Of a stretch of DNA of 64,000 nt, positions 24,272 through 33,240 are shown in pieces. Every line of letters begins with the position of its first letter. Position 1 is the first letter of the stretch. The stretch is from Methylibium sp035476815 (GTDB taxonomy: Bacteria > Pseudomonadota > Gammaproteobacteria > Burkholderiales > Burkholderiaceae_C). The notes beneath the pieces were generated by a model. That model had not been told where the DNA came from. It saw only the letters and a program-made list of their open reading frames with translations, and did no database searches. The position numbers and the translations under genes are program-made. Where the stretch lies: NCBI GenBank assembly GCA_035476815.1, contig DATILD010000076.1, positions 1-64,000 on the forward strand, in the 5' to 3' direction.

Positions 24272-25480
24272 ATGAGTGGGCCTCTAGCCGGGATTCGCGT
24301 TGTCGACATGACGACGATGCTGTCCGGACCGTGGGCGGCAATGATTCTTGCCGACCAGGGCGCCGACGTGATCAAGGTCGAGGTGCCCGACACGGGTGAT
24401 CACGTACGATCACTCGGCAATCAGCGCGCAGGCATGTCCTCGATGTTCCTGAACATCAATCGCAACAAGCGCTCCGTCAGCGTCGACGTGAAGAACCCGC
24501 GAGGGCGCGAGGTGGTGCTCGACCTGGCCAGGAGCGCCGATGTATTCGTGCAGAACTTTCGACCTGGGGTCGTCGACCGGCTCGGCGTGGGTGAGCGCGA
24601 CATCCGCGGTGTGGCCCCGAACATCATCTATGCCTCGATCAGCGGCTTCGGCGACGTCGGACCTTGGGTCGGCAAGCCGGTCTACGACCCGATCATTCAG
24701 GCCGTTTCGGGCCTGACAACGGTCCAGGCGGGTTCCGACCAGGAACGGCCGCGCCTCATTCGCACCGTCCTGCCCGACAAGCTGGCTGCCGTCACGGTGG
24801 CGCAGTCGATCACCGCGGCGCTGGTGTCCAAGCTGCGTACTGGGCAGGGTCAACACGTGCGCATCTCGATGCTGGATGCCGTGTTGTACTTCCTCTGGGC
24901 CTCGGACATGGGTGCGCAAACCTACCCAGACACGATCGTGACGAATCAGGAGGTGGCGAGTTTCATCGACCTGATCTACGAAACCAAGGACGGCTACATG
25001 ACCGTGGCCGTGATGAGCAACAAGGAGTGGATCGGCTTGGCCGAGGCACTCGAGAAGCCGGAGTGGCTGGCCGACGAGCGCTTCGCGACGCCGAGCGCCC
25101 GCGACAAGCACGTGAACGAGCGTCTCCTGCTGACACAGGAGGTTCTGAGAACCCGGAGCACCGCGGAGTGGATGCAGCGATTGGAGGCGCATGACGTGCC
25201 GTGCGCACCGGCTCTGACGCGCAACGAGGTACTGGCGCACCCCCAGGTGGTTGCGGCCGGGTGCATCGTCGAGACCGAGCACCATGCTGCGGGGCGCCTG
25301 CGCCAGGCGCGTCCGCCCGCACGCTTCGAAGGTTCGCCGTCCACCATCCGACGCGGTGCACCCTTGCTGGGCGAGCACAACGAGGAGGTGCTCGCCGAGC
25401 TGGGCTACTCCGAATCGACGCGGTGCGAGTTGCGTGCCGGCAGGATCATTGGCAGCGAGATGCTGCGCCACAAAGGTTGA
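24272..25480 (+). CDS. isoG: CaiB/BaiF family III CoA-transferase (IsoG-like)
   Basis: A 402-aa family III CoA-transferase. Visible marks: VVDMTTMLSGPWAAMILADQGADVIKVE at the front (read in parts), the VQNFRPG loop, and the putative catalytic Asp139 in VYDPIIQA. The ATG follows AGGAAGGGAAG. In isoprene degraders, isoG encodes such a transferase or racemase and is followed by isoH (SDR), isoI and isoJ (glutathione transferases); the same order occurs here. It may load CoA onto a glutathionyl-butenoate-like acid. The family is certain; the iso-type role is inferred from gene order. Confidence 0.82.
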   Translation: MSGPLAGIRVVDMTTMLSGPWAAMILADQGADVIKVEVPDTGDHVRSLGNQRAGMSSMFLNINRNKRSVSVDVKNPRGREVVLDLARSADVFVQNFRPGVVDRLGVGERDIRGVAPNIIYASISGFGDVGPWVGKPVYDPIIQAVSGLTTVQAGSDQERPRLIRTVLPDKLAAVTVAQSITAALVSKLRTGQGQHVRISMLDAVLYFLWASDMGAQTYPDTIVTNQEVASFIDLIYETKDGYMTVAVMSNKEWIGLAEALEKPEWLADERFATPSARDKHVNERLLLTQEVLRTRSTAEWMQRLEAHDVPCAPALTRNEVLAHPQVVAAGCIVETEHHAAGRLRQARPPARFEGSPSTIRRGAPLLGEHNEEVLAELGYSESTRCELRAGRIIGSEMLRHKG

Positions 25481-25491
25481 AGGACCGAGCG

Positions 25492-26172
25492 ATGAACAGC
25501 ATCCTGGTGGTTGGGGCCGACCGAGGTATCGCGAACGCGATCTGCAAACAGCTCGATGCGCGCGGGGATAGGGTGATTGCCGCCTGCTTGGGCGTGGTCG
25601 ATGGGTTCAGCGAAGGAGGGGTCGACACGATTGGCAGCATCGACGTCACGTCGGGTCCGGCAGTGAGGAAGCTGGTGGATGGCCTGCGGTCGCGCCGTGC
25701 CCAGCTCGACTGGGTGCTGCACGTGGCAGGCGTGCTCGGCTTGGACAATCTCGGCGAGATCGACTATGACGACATGCGCCGTCAGTTCGAGATCAACACC
25801 TTGGGCCCGCTGCGCGTCGCGGAGGCCTGCCTCCCGTTCTTGCGTCCGGGATCGAAGTTGGGCATCGTGACGAGCCGCGTCGGGTCGCTCGGGGACAACG
25901 GCTCGGGCGGCATGTACGCTTACCGCGTCTCGAAGGCGGGGGCAAACATGGTGGCGTTGAACCTGCACCACGACCTGAGCAAGCGCGGCATCGCGGTGCT
26001 GGCGCTGCACCCCGGCATGGTGGCGACCGACCTGACCAAAGACTACCCCGGCAACTTCAACTACATCCAGCCCGAGGAGGCGGCCCGCGGCCTGATCGCC
26101 CGCATGGACGAACTGGACACTTCCAGTTCGGGCCAATTTCGCCACGCCAACGGGGACCGGTTGCCCTGGTAG
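25492..26172 (+). CDS. isoH: Short-chain dehydrogenase (IsoH-like)
   Basis: A 226-aa SDR with NAD(P) motif VGADRGIANAI, S128 in VTSRVGS and Y144-x3-K148 in YAYRVSKAG, so catalytic residues are intact. The C-terminal half (LHPGMVATDLT, QPEEAARGL) is typical of C-factor-like SDRs, the group that includes IsoH. IsoH oxidises the glutathione conjugate of epoxyisoprene from alcohol to acid in two steps. It lies 11 bp after the CoA-transferase. The function is inferred from position with a GST next door; another alcohol substrate is possible. Confidence 0.82.
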   Translation: MNSILVVGADRGIANAICKQLDARGDRVIAACLGVVDGFSEGGVDTIGSIDVTSGPAVRKLVDGLRSRRAQLDWVLHVAGVLGLDNLGEIDYDDMRRQFEINTLGPLRVAEACLPFLRPGSKLGIVTSRVGSLGDNGSGGMYAYRVSKAGANMVALNLHHDLSKRGIAVLALHPGMVATDLTKDYPGNFNYIQPEEAARGLIARMDELDTSSSGQFRHANGDRLPW

Positions 26173-26422
26173 TCCGCGATGGGCAAGCAGCACCCCGGGT
26201 AAGGTGTGCACGACACGATGCGCGGTTCGAGGCCATCCGATGACGACGACGCCCAGCAGTACCCGATGCAGTCGCTTCGAAGAGTCGCGCTCGACCGCTC
26301 GCGTGCGCCTGGAGCCCCTCGCAAGGCCGAACCGTGCCCGGGGCGCGTCACGACATGCCGTGTCCGCCCGTCGGCTCAGGGCCGCGCGCACGCACCCTGG
26401 TCGACAACAGGAGACAAGCGAA

Positions 26423-27139
26423 ATGATCACCCTCTATCAATACATGCCGGCATGGTCGGTTCCCTGCATCAGCCCCTACGTCACGAAGGTGGCCTACTAC
26501 ATGACGATGACCGGTCTGAAGTACGACACCAAGCCGCAGGACCTGGCGAACCTCGATCGCGACACGCCCGCCGGCAAGTTGCCCTACATCGTCGACAGCG
26601 ACGGAACGGTCGTGAGCGACTCCACGCACATCATCGAGTACCTCCAGAACAAGTACGGCGATGCGCTCGACGACGGAACGACGGCCCAGGAGCGCGCGAC
26701 GATGCTGGCGTTCAATCGCATGATCGACGATCACACCTATTGGGTCGCTGTGATCCAGCCGCGCTGGCGCGAAACGGACAACTGGGAAAAGTATCTGCGC
26801 ATCATCGCCGGCACGGAAGCCGTGTCCCCGGGCCTGCGCGCGTTCGCGGACGATTTTCGTTTCCGCATCCTGAACGAGTTTATGAACGGCGGTTGGGGGC
26901 GGATGCCGGCGAGCGTGATCTACGAGCGCGCCCGCGCGGACGTAGACGCTTTGTCAGATTTCCTCGGCAGCAAGCCGTTCTTCATGGGTGATCGGCCGCG
27001 CTGGGTCGACGCTGCGGTGCTGTCGATCCTGCGCCACATCATCGACACGCCATTCGACTTCGACACCAAGGACTACGCCGCATCGAAACAGAACCTGCGG
27101 GCGTACATGGGTCGGATGAAGGGCCGGTTCGGCATCTGA
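26423..27139 (+). CDS. isoI: Glutathione S-transferase (IsoI-like epoxide-conjugating)
   Basis: A 238-aa GST with ATG behind ACAGGAGACAAGCGAA. The N-terminal thioredoxin-fold domain reads MITLYQYMPAWSVPCISPYV and has the cis-Pro glutathione loop GKLPYIVDSDG and the DSTHIIEYL helix. The C-terminal helical domain includes SKPFFMGDRPRWVDA. The overall pattern is like IsoI, which opens 1,2-epoxy-2-methyl-3-butene with glutathione. The 250-bp gap before it carries no clear gene. An epoxide substrate fits an alkene-oxidising monooxygenase, but it is not proven by sequence. Confidence 0.8.
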   Translation: MITLYQYMPAWSVPCISPYVTKVAYYMTMTGLKYDTKPQDLANLDRDTPAGKLPYIVDSDGTVVSDSTHIIEYLQNKYGDALDDGTTAQERATMLAFNRMIDDHTYWVAVIQPRWRETDNWEKYLRIIAGTEAVSPGLRAFADDFRFRILNEFMNGGWGRMPASVIYERARADVDALSDFLGSKPFFMGDRPRWVDAAVLSILRHIIDTPFDFDTKDYAASKQNLRAYMGRMKGRFGI

Positions 27140-27195
27140 CCGGGCCGCCCCAAAGAATCAAGCCATCTTGTCTAGAGCTTCAGGGAACGCAGGGC

Positions 27196-27915
27196 GTGAT
27201 CGATCTCTACTACTACACCTCCCCCAATGCGCGCAAGGTGCTCATGATGCTGGAGGAGACCGGGCTGCCCTACACGGTGCAGTGGATCGATATCAGCGCA
27301 GGCGACCAGCACAGCGAGGAGTACGCCCTGATCAATCCGAACCGGAAGATTCCGGCATTGGTCGACCGCGACGGCCCGGGGGGCGCACCGATCGTCCTGT
27401 TCGAGTCGGGTGCCATCCTCCTGTATCTCGCGGAGAAGACGGGTCGCCTGATTCCCGAGGACCCGTTGCGACGCTGGAATGTCGTCAAGTGGTTGTTTTG
27501 GCAGACGTCGAGCCAGGGACCGCTGCTGGGGCAGGCGGCGCACTTCGTCAGTCACGCGGCCGGTCGGGGCATCGATGCGCCGTATGCGGTCACCCGCTAT
27601 CGCCAGGAGGCGCGGCGGCTGTACGGAGTCCTCGAGTCGCAATTGCGGGATCGAGACTACATAGACGGCGAGTTCTCGATCGCGGACATCGCGTGCTTCC
27701 CCTGGGTCCGGGTGGCCAAGGGGCAGGGAGTGAGTCTCGATGACTTCCCGAACGTGAAGCGCTGGTGCGACACGGTCGCCGAGCGAGCCTCGGCCAAGAA
27801 GAAGCTGGAGCGCGACGAAGAAGCCAAGCGAGCCGCCCGCGCGGCCTACTACACGGACGAGATCTGGGCGCGGCTGTTCGGGGGCCAGCCGGGTCCTCGC
27901 CGACACGCCGCCTGA
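27196..27915 (+). CDS. Second glutathione S-transferase (Nu-class/YfcG-like, IsoJ position)
   Basis: A 239-aa GST with a GTG start behind GGAACGCAGGGC. It resembles Nu-class enzymes of the YfcG/YghU type: TSPNARKVLMMLEETGLPY, INPNRKIPALVD, and LFESGAILLYLAEKTG. Such enzymes bind two glutathiones and act as disulfide reductases or deglutathionylating enzymes. It occupies the isoJ position, where a thioltransferase step removing glutathione from the CoA intermediate is commonly suggested. The tail after about 210 is Arg/Ala-rich. Whether it is a true IsoJ orthologue is unclear, so no symbol is given. Confidence 0.82.
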   Translation: MIDLYYYTSPNARKVLMMLEETGLPYTVQWIDISAGDQHSEEYALINPNRKIPALVDRDGPGGAPIVLFESGAILLYLAEKTGRLIPEDPLRRWNVVKWLFWQTSSQGPLLGQAAHFVSHAAGRGIDAPYAVTRYRQEARRLYGVLESQLRDRDYIDGEFSIADIACFPWVRVAKGQGVSLDDFPNVKRWCDTVAERASAKKKLERDEEAKRAARAAYYTDEIWARLFGGQPGPRRHAA

Positions 27916-27943
27916 ACCATCAGCACACGGACTTTGTCGACGA

Positions 27944-29374
27944 ATGATGCCCAACTCCGCAACCCCGCTCCACCCCATGCTGATCGACGGGGAGCCGGTC
28001 GAGAGCCGCGCCAGCCTGCAGGTTGTCGATCCGGCGACTGCACTCGCGTTCGCCCGGGTCCCCGACTGCAGTCGCGACCAGCTCGATGCGGCGGTGGCGG
28101 CGGCACAGCGAGCCTTCGTGACCTGGAGCGACGAGCCGGACGAGCAACGCCGCCGCTTGGTCAACGCCTTCATCGACCGCGTGGCCGCCAATGCCGACGA
28201 ACTGGCGACGCTGATCACGCGGGAACAGGGAAAGCCGCTGGCAAAGGCGCGCAGCGAGATCAACTCGGCGGTGCTTTTCTCGCGCGGCTATGCGGTGGTA
28301 GAGCTTGGGCCCGAAGTGCTGCGCGACACGCCGCAGCAGCGCGTCGAGCTGCGGCGCCGACCGCTTGGTGTGGTGGGTGCGATCACCGCTTGGAACTACC
28401 CTGTGCTGCTGGCCATGTGGAAGATCGTTCCGGCCGTCTTGGCCGGCAATACGGTCGTGTTGAAGCCGTCGCCACACACGCCGATCGCAAGCCTGCGCTT
28501 GGGTTTCCTGGCGCAGGAGATCTTGCCGCGGGGGGTCGTCAACGTCGTGTCTGGAGGCAACGACCTCGGCGCATGGATGACCGCGCATCCGGGTATCCGC
28601 AAGATCGCCTTCACCGGTTCAGGGCCGACTGGCAAGCGCATCATGGCCAGTGCCGCCGGCAATCTGAAACGACTGACGCTGGAACTCGGTGGCAACGACG
28701 CCGGTATCGTGCTGGACGATGTCGATCCGGCGAAGCTCGCCCCCGAGTTGTTCTGGGCCAAGTTCTCGAACTGTGGCCAAGTTTGTGCGGCGCTGAAACG
28801 CCTGTACGTGCATCGCAGCGTCTACGAGGCGGTCTGCGACGAACTTGTTAAGTTTGCCGCGACCGTGAAGATCGGTCCGGGCACACAGGACGGCGTCGAC
28901 ATCGGGCCGATCCAGAACAGTGCGGAGTACGACCGTGTCCGCTCGATGGTCGATGAAGCCGTGGCCGGGGGCGCAAAGTTCCTGTACCGCAGCCCCGTGC
29001 CGGCGGGGCCGGGCTACTTCTTGCCGATCACGATCCTGACGAACGTCACGTCGGAGATGCGTGTCGTGAAGGAAGAGGTCTTTGGCCCGGTGCTCACCGT
29101 CACGCCCTACGATGACGTGGAAGACGCTCTGAGCTGGGCGAACCGCACCGAGTATGGCCTTGGGGGTTCGGTGTGGGCCCGCGACATATCGCGGGCCGCC
29201 GCCCTGGCGGCCCGGCTCGATACCGGCAGTGCCTGGGTCAACCAGCACCCGGCGATGGGGCCGGACATTCCTTTCGGAGGCGTCAAGGGCTCCGGAATCG
29301 GCGTCGAACTCGGGCGACTCGGCTTGCATGAGTACACCTCGGTCCAGGTGCTGAACGTCAAGTTGTCAGCCTAG
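27944..29374 (+). CDS. NAD(P)-dependent aldehyde dehydrogenase (second copy)
   Basis: A 476-aa aldehyde dehydrogenase with N151 in AWNYP, E247 in ELGGND and nucleophile C281 in NCGQVC. It is paralogous to the enzyme at 19183-20586 but not a recent duplicate, since identity is patchy outside the motifs. It closes the CoA-transferase-SDR-GST-GST operon, the place of aldH in isoprene clusters, where it likely finishes oxidation to the carboxylate. Two adjacent ATG codons make the exact start uncertain by one residue. Confidence 0.92.
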   Translation: MMPNSATPLHPMLIDGEPVESRASLQVVDPATALAFARVPDCSRDQLDAAVAAAQRAFVTWSDEPDEQRRRLVNAFIDRVAANADELATLITREQGKPLAKARSEINSAVLFSRGYAVVELGPEVLRDTPQQRVELRRRPLGVVGAITAWNYPVLLAMWKIVPAVLAGNTVVLKPSPHTPIASLRLGFLAQEILPRGVVNVVSGGNDLGAWMTAHPGIRKIAFTGSGPTGKRIMASAAGNLKRLTLELGGNDAGIVLDDVDPAKLAPELFWAKFSNCGQVCAALKRLYVHRSVYEAVCDELVKFAATVKIGPGTQDGVDIGPIQNSAEYDRVRSMVDEAVAGGAKFLYRSPVPAGPGYFLPITILTNVTSEMRVVKEEVFGPVLTVTPYDDVEDALSWANRTEYGLGGSVWARDISRAAALAARLDTGSAWVNQHPAMGPDIPFGGVKGSGIGVELGRLGLHEYTSVQVLNVKLSA

Positions 29375-29400
29375 GCCGGGGCTTGTGGACGCTTCCTGGC

Positions 29401-29424
29401 TCACGCGAGTCCCCGGTCGCGTGA
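29401..29424 (+). terminator. Hairpin after the last island gene
   Basis: TCACGCGA and TCGCGTGA form a perfect 8-bp stem with an 8-nt loop, 26 bp after the stop of the second aldehyde dehydrogenase. There is no clear T-run, so it may be a Rho-assisted or RNA-stabilising hairpin. Confidence 0.45.
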
Positions 29425-29553
29425 ACAGGCTCGAGCCCGTCCGCCGCCCATGGTCGCGGCGGCCGCGGATTCCCGACCACCGCCGCGGCTGTCGGCCGCT
29501 GTCAAGTTGCCAGGAAGTCTCTAGGACTCGATCTCCGGTGTGGAAGGCCTCCT

Positions 29554-29607
29554 GCTTGCGGCAATCCGGTCACGCTGGGCGTCGGCCTGATCGGCATCCC
29601 GCTAACG
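29554..29607 (+). pseudogene. fliR 3'-region remnant
   Basis: The 54 nt align in frame with fliR 5274-5327 at 44 positions, and the last 38 or so with only 3 changes, including an 18-bp identical run. Translation reads ACGNPVTLGVGLIGIPLT against AIGFPITLGVGLIGITLT of FliR. Flanks do not match fliR on either side. It is best explained as a scar of the event that placed the island next to fliR. Confidence 0.8.
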
Positions 29608-29826
29608 CGCCCCCACCGGACGCCGCGGCGCGGCGGTCCGACCCGTTCTGTCCGAATGTCGCACGGCGGTGATACGGGTCTGGTGGAAACCCTTGATCGA
29701 CGACCGCGCAGGAATACCGACGCCCCCGGTCAGCGGGCGAAGCGGGGTTGGCATGTTTGACCGCAACGCGTCGGCCGGGCCGTCTGCACCGGAGATCGGC
29801 CCGGAAACCGGCTCTTTTGTGCGAAT

Positions 29827-29843
29827 CTGGCACGGGGAATGCA
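29827..29843 (+). promoter_or_regulatory. Sigma-54-like promoter upstream of the M48 protease gene
   Basis: CTGGCACGGGGAATGCA matches the sigma-54 -24/-12 pattern TGGCACG-N4-TTGCA with one difference and the required GG-N10-GC spacing. It is 49 bp upstream of the next start codon. An activator site was not identified. Confidence 0.55.
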
Positions 29844-29891
29844 TGGACATTGGTGGTAACCCGAAGCATTCGGTAGAGCATGAGGTGGCCT

Positions 29892-30524
29892 ATGCGTGCA
29901 TTCCTGATGACCCTGGCGATGATCTGCTGTGCACCGGCATGGTGCGCAGAAGACATCATCGATGTCCTCCAGCGTTCGCAGCAGATGCAGCTCGACGCGC
30001 TGACGGCCCAGCAGGTCGATCCGGCCAGTCCGGAGTCGCAGGTGGTGCAGCAGAGCTTCGAGCGGGTGCTCTCGGCGCTGGACCTGCGCCAGCCCGGCGT
30101 GCGGCTGGTGGTGGTGCGCAGCCCGCTGCTGGCGGTGTGCCTGATGGGGCGGGTGATCGCGGTCAACGTCTCGGTGGCCGACCTGACCGAAAGCGAGCGC
30201 GTGTTCATCCTGGCCCACGAGCTGGGGCATATCGCGCACCGTCACTGGGCCCAGCTGGGCACCCTGTACAAGCAGCACATCCCGGGCGAGGTGGTGCCCG
30301 CGACGACCGACCCGGTCGCCGGCATCCTGGGGCGCGAGGCCTCGGAGCTGTCGCACCAGCACGAGTACGAGGCCGACGCCTTCGCGCTGCGCCTGCTGCG
30401 CCGGCTGGGCGAGTCTGACGAGACGCCGATCGTGTTGTTCACCCAGCACCTGCCGCTGGTCAAGGCGACCGCCACGCACCCGGGCAGCCACCAGCGCATC
30501 GCGCACCTGAAGATGGTCGAGTGA
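29892..30524 (+). CDS. M48-family zinc metalloprotease-like protein
   Basis: A 210-aa secreted peptidase-like protein. A signal peptide ends near AWCAED; the zinc motif HELGH is at 109-113, with a likely third ligand in HEYEADAF at about E158. It is shorter than BepA-type M48 proteins and lacks TPR repeats. The ATG with GAGGTGG upstream is preferred over the in-frame ATG 12 bp before. A sigma-54-like promoter precedes it. It is the first gene past the island and its codons are again strongly GC-biased, so it belongs to the host backbone. The substrate is unknown; envelope protein quality control is plausible. Confidence 0.85.
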   Translation: MRAFLMTLAMICCAPAWCAEDIIDVLQRSQQMQLDALTAQQVDPASPESQVVQQSFERVLSALDLRQPGVRLVVVRSPLLAVCLMGRVIAVNVSVADLTESERVFILAHELGHIAHRHWAQLGTLYKQHIPGEVVPATTDPVAGILGREASELSHQHEYEADAFALRLLRRLGESDETPIVLFTQHLPLVKATATHPGSHQRIAHLKMVE

Positions 30525-30528
30525 GGTC

Positions 30529-30544
30529 GCGCCGCTAGCGGCGC
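30529..30544. terminator. Palindrome between convergent M48 and GFA genes
   Basis: GCGCCGCTAGCGGCGC is a perfect 16-nt palindrome spanning the stop codon of the minus-strand GFA gene and lying just after the M48 stop. It could fold into a short bidirectional terminator hairpin; no T-run is present. Confidence 0.4.
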
Positions 30545-30963
30545 CCGGGCTCGATGCCGGGGTGCCGGGGCAGGTCGTCACCGATCTCCCACCAGGCGGC
30601 CTTCGACGCGACATGGATGTGCCCGGCCGGGCGCAGCGGCGCCGCCGGCCCGTCGTCCAGGCTGCCGACGCGCAGCCGCAGCATGCCGGGCGCGCTGTCG
30701 CGCCGGCTGTGGATCGGCGCGCCGCAGTGGCGGCAGAAGCTGCGCCACTTGCCCGGCGAGGAGGCGTAGGCGGTCAGCGCCTCGGCGCCGGCCAGCAGCG
30801 TGAAGTCTTCGGTGCGCACCGGCACGTTGGCGGCGAAGGCCGATCCCTGGGCCTTGCGGCACTGGCCGCAGTGGCACAGCAGCACCGGCCCGGCGAGCGC
30901 CGCGACGCGGTAGCGCACCGCGCCGCACAGGCAGCCGCCGGTCAGGATGGTCGAACCACTCAT
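30535..30963 (-). CDS. GFA-family (glutathione-dependent formaldehyde-activating enzyme-like) protein
   Basis: A 142-aa zinc-binding protein of the GFA/CENP-V fold. Cysteine sets are clear: GGCLCGAVRY, CHCGQCRKAQG and the pair in FCRHCGAPI. Most family members are not true formaldehyde-activating enzymes and have unknown substrates. It is convergent with the M48 gene and lies outside the island, so a link to the glutathione chemistry there is not implied. Confidence 0.88.
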   Translation of the reverse strand: MSGSTILTGGCLCGAVRYRVAALAGPVLLCHCGQCRKAQGSAFAANVPVRTEDFTLLAGAEALTAYASSPGKWRSFCRHCGAPIHSRRDSAPGMLRLRVGSLDDGPAAPLRPAGHIHVASKAAWWEIGDDLPRHPGIEPGRR

Positions 30964-31180
30964 GGCCGGCTTTGCGAGCTGCCGATGTGCGCAGCGTCGC
31001 GCACGCGCTCGGCCCAGCCCAGCGGCCGCCGCGGATCCGGCTCCGCCGGTCCGCCAGCGGCGCCCCCTTGAGGGGGTGAGCGTGGACGTGAGGGTCGGCC
31101 TGCGCCGACCCGAACGCCTCGCGAACCGGTCGAGCTCTGCGAGGCCGTGGCACCGGCGAAGCCGCAACGGGGGTGGGCCT

Positions 31181-31813
31181 TCACACCAATCCGTTGCGGA
31201 TGGCGTAGACCGTCATCTCGGAGTTGTTGGCCAGGCCCAGCTTCTCGAGCACCCGGGCGCGGTAGACGCTCACCGTCTTGGGGCTGAGCGTCAGTTCGGT
31301 GGCGATGTCCGACAGCCGCTTGCCCGAGGCGATCAGCACCAGCGTCTGCAGCTCGCGGTCGGACAGCTTCTCGTGCGCGACCGCGGCCACCGGCTGGGTC
31401 AGGCTCTCGGCCAGCATCTGCGCGATCTCGGGGGTGATGTACTTGCGCCCCTGGGCGACCATGCGCACCGCGTCGACCAGCACCCGGGCGTCGCTGCCCT
31501 TGTTGACATAGCCGTAGGCGCCGGCGCGCAGCGCGCGGATCGCGTACTGCTCCTCGGGGTGCATCGACACCACCAGGACCCGCATCGCGCCGGGCTCGTC
31601 CTTCAGCACCTGCAGCACGTCCAGGCCGCTGCGCCCGGGCATGTTGATGTCGAGCACCAGCACGTCGCAGGAGGTGGTGCGCAGCAGGCTGCGCAGCTCG
31701 CCGTAGTCGCCGGCCTCGCCGACGACCTCGATGTCCTGCGCGTCGGCCAGGGTGTCGCGGATGCCGCGCCGGATCAGCGCATGGTCGTCACACAGGATCA
31801 CTCGGGTCGCCAT
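31181..31813 (-). CDS. NarL/FixJ-type response regulator
   Basis: A 210-aa regulator. The receiver domain has D9-D10 and phospho-acceptor D55 in VLVLDINMPG; the LuxR-type helix-turn-helix near the C-terminus reads LSDIATELTLSPKTVSVYRARVLEKLGL (in parts). It lies 65 bp downstream of the histidine kinase gene on the same strand and is its likely partner. The regulon is unknown. Confidence 0.93.
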   Translation of the reverse strand: MATRVILCDDHALIRRGIRDTLADAQDIEVVGEAGDYGELRSLLRTTSCDVLVLDINMPGRSGLDVLQVLKDEPGAMRVLVVSMHPEEQYAIRALRAGAYGYVNKGSDARVLVDAVRMVAQGRKYITPEIAQMLAESLTQPVAAVAHEKLSDRELQTLVLIASGKRLSDIATELTLSPKTVSVYRARVLEKLGLANNSEMTVYAIRNGLV

Positions 31814-31878
31814 GAGCCGACTCTACTGTGAGCCGGTGCCACCAGCCAACCACCCGAACGTGGCGGCCGGCCGGACGC

Positions 31879-33051
31879 TCACAGGTCGTCCCAGGAGGTC
31901 GGGTCGTCCGCGTTGCCGTCGCCCAGATCGGCGAGGCCGGGCTCGGTGTCGCCCTCGCCGATCGGCACCGACAGGATCAGCGTCGTGCCGCCCGGGCCGC
32001 TGGCCAGCTCGATCCAGCCGCCGACCTGGGCGGCCCGCTCGCGCAGCCCCCGGATGCCGAAGGAGCGCGCCTTGGCCAGATCCTCCTGGCTCAGGCCGCG
32101 GCCGTTGTCGGTGACTTCGAGCGACAGCACCCGGCCGGCGATCGTCAGGTCGACGTCGACCCGCGTCGCGAACGCATGCTTGCTGACGTTGGTCAGTGCC
32201 TCTTGCGCGGTGCGGTAGGCCGCCAGCGCCACGCCCTCGGGCAGCTGGGGCAGCTCGTCGCGGTTGCAGCGGAAGCCCGCGAGCACGCCGTTGCGGCGCT
32301 CGAAGCGCTGCGTCATCCACTGCAGCGCCGCGAGCAGGCCCTGCTCCAGGATGGCCGGCCGCAGGTTGTGCATGATGCGCTTGCTGGAGTCCAGCGCCGA
32401 CGTGACCGTCTCGATCGCGCCCTGGGCCCGCTGCGCGACCGCCGGATCGCCGGCGCGGCGGGCGATCCACTCCAGGTCGAACTTCAGCGCCGTCAGCGAG
32501 CCGCCGACGTCGTCGTGGATCTCGCGCGAGATCGCCGCCCGTTCGGCCTCGACGCTGGCCTGCAGGTACTGCGCCAGCTCGCGCAGGCGCTGTTCGCTCT
32601 GGCCGAGCGCGAGATCGGCCTCGAGCTTGGCGCGCTGCGCCTCGACGCTCTCCATCGCGTGCAGCACCGCCGGCACCAGCCGCGCCAGCTTGTCCTTGAG
32701 CAGGTAGTCGTTGGCGCCGTTGAGCATGGCCTGCACCGCGACCTGCTCGCCGATCTCGCCCGAGATCAGGATGAAGGGCAGCAGCAGGCCGCTCTCGCGC
32801 AGGATCTCCAGCGCCTTCAGGCCCGAGAAGCCGGGCAGGTTGTAGTCGCACAGGATCACGTCCCAGGGCTCGCGCAGCGCGGCGCGGTACTCGTCCTCGG
32901 ACTCGACGCGCAGCGCGTCGGCGTCGATGCCGCCCTGGCGCAGCAGCGCGGTGGTGGTCAGGTGGTCGATCGGGTTGTCCTCGACATGCAGCACGCGCAG
33001 GCGCGGCGGGACGGCAAGCGGGGCCGGGCGGGAGCTGGTCGGTTCGGTCAT
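31879..33051 (-). CDS. Receiver-histidine kinase (HisKA_3, NarX-like)
   Basis: A 390-aa soluble protein with an N-terminal receiver domain (D69 in VILCDYNLPGFSG), a coiled linker and a HisKA_3 dimerisation domain with phospho-His H179 in SREIHDDVGGSLTA, then an HATPase domain (EALTNVSKHA, TDNGRGLS, GIRGLRERA). Receiver-first architecture without a membrane segment means its input is likely another phosphodonor or partner. It pairs with the downstream NarL-type regulator. Confidence 0.9.
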   Translation of the reverse strand: MTEPTSSRPAPLAVPPRLRVLHVEDNPIDHLTTTALLRQGGIDADALRVESEDEYRAALREPWDVILCDYNLPGFSGLKALEILRESGLLLPFILISGEIGEQVAVQAMLNGANDYLLKDKLARLVPAVLHAMESVEAQRAKLEADLALGQSEQRLRELAQYLQASVEAERAAISREIHDDVGGSLTALKFDLEWIARRAGDPAVAQRAQGAIETVTSALDSSKRIMHNLRPAILEQGLLAALQWMTQRFERRNGVLAGFRCNRDELPQLPEGVALAAYRTAQEALTNVSKHAFATRVDVDLTIAGRVLSLEVTDNGRGLSQEDLAKARSFGIRGLRERAAQVGGWIELASGPGGTTLILSVPIGEGDTEPGLADLGDGNADDPTSWDDL

Positions 33052-33240
33052 GGACGGGCGAGGGGTCGCTAAGCCGGGAATTGGGACGGGTTTGCGGCCG
33101 TCATCTTGACACCGCCGGGCGTCCGAACGCGAAGAATCGCTCGAAGCCCCGTGCCGTGCGCCGCGGCGCGCCGGTCCGTCGCGACCGGGCGCGACGCGGC
33201 GTGCGGCCGGCCGATCCCGATGTCGAAGATGCCGACGCCG

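Larger units (their letters stand above)
29375..29891. other. Right-end spacer of the island
   Basis: This 517-bp gene-free stretch holds, in order, a terminator-like hairpin, the decayed fliR fragment and a sigma-54-like promoter. The open frames through it have no ribosome site and no recognisable product. Base composition shifts back toward the host within it. Confidence 0.65.

Noticed and set aside
29385..29672. A 95-codon open frame at the right end of the island
   Set aside because: Arg/Pro-rich, no ribosome site, and it crosses the fliR remnant in a different frame.
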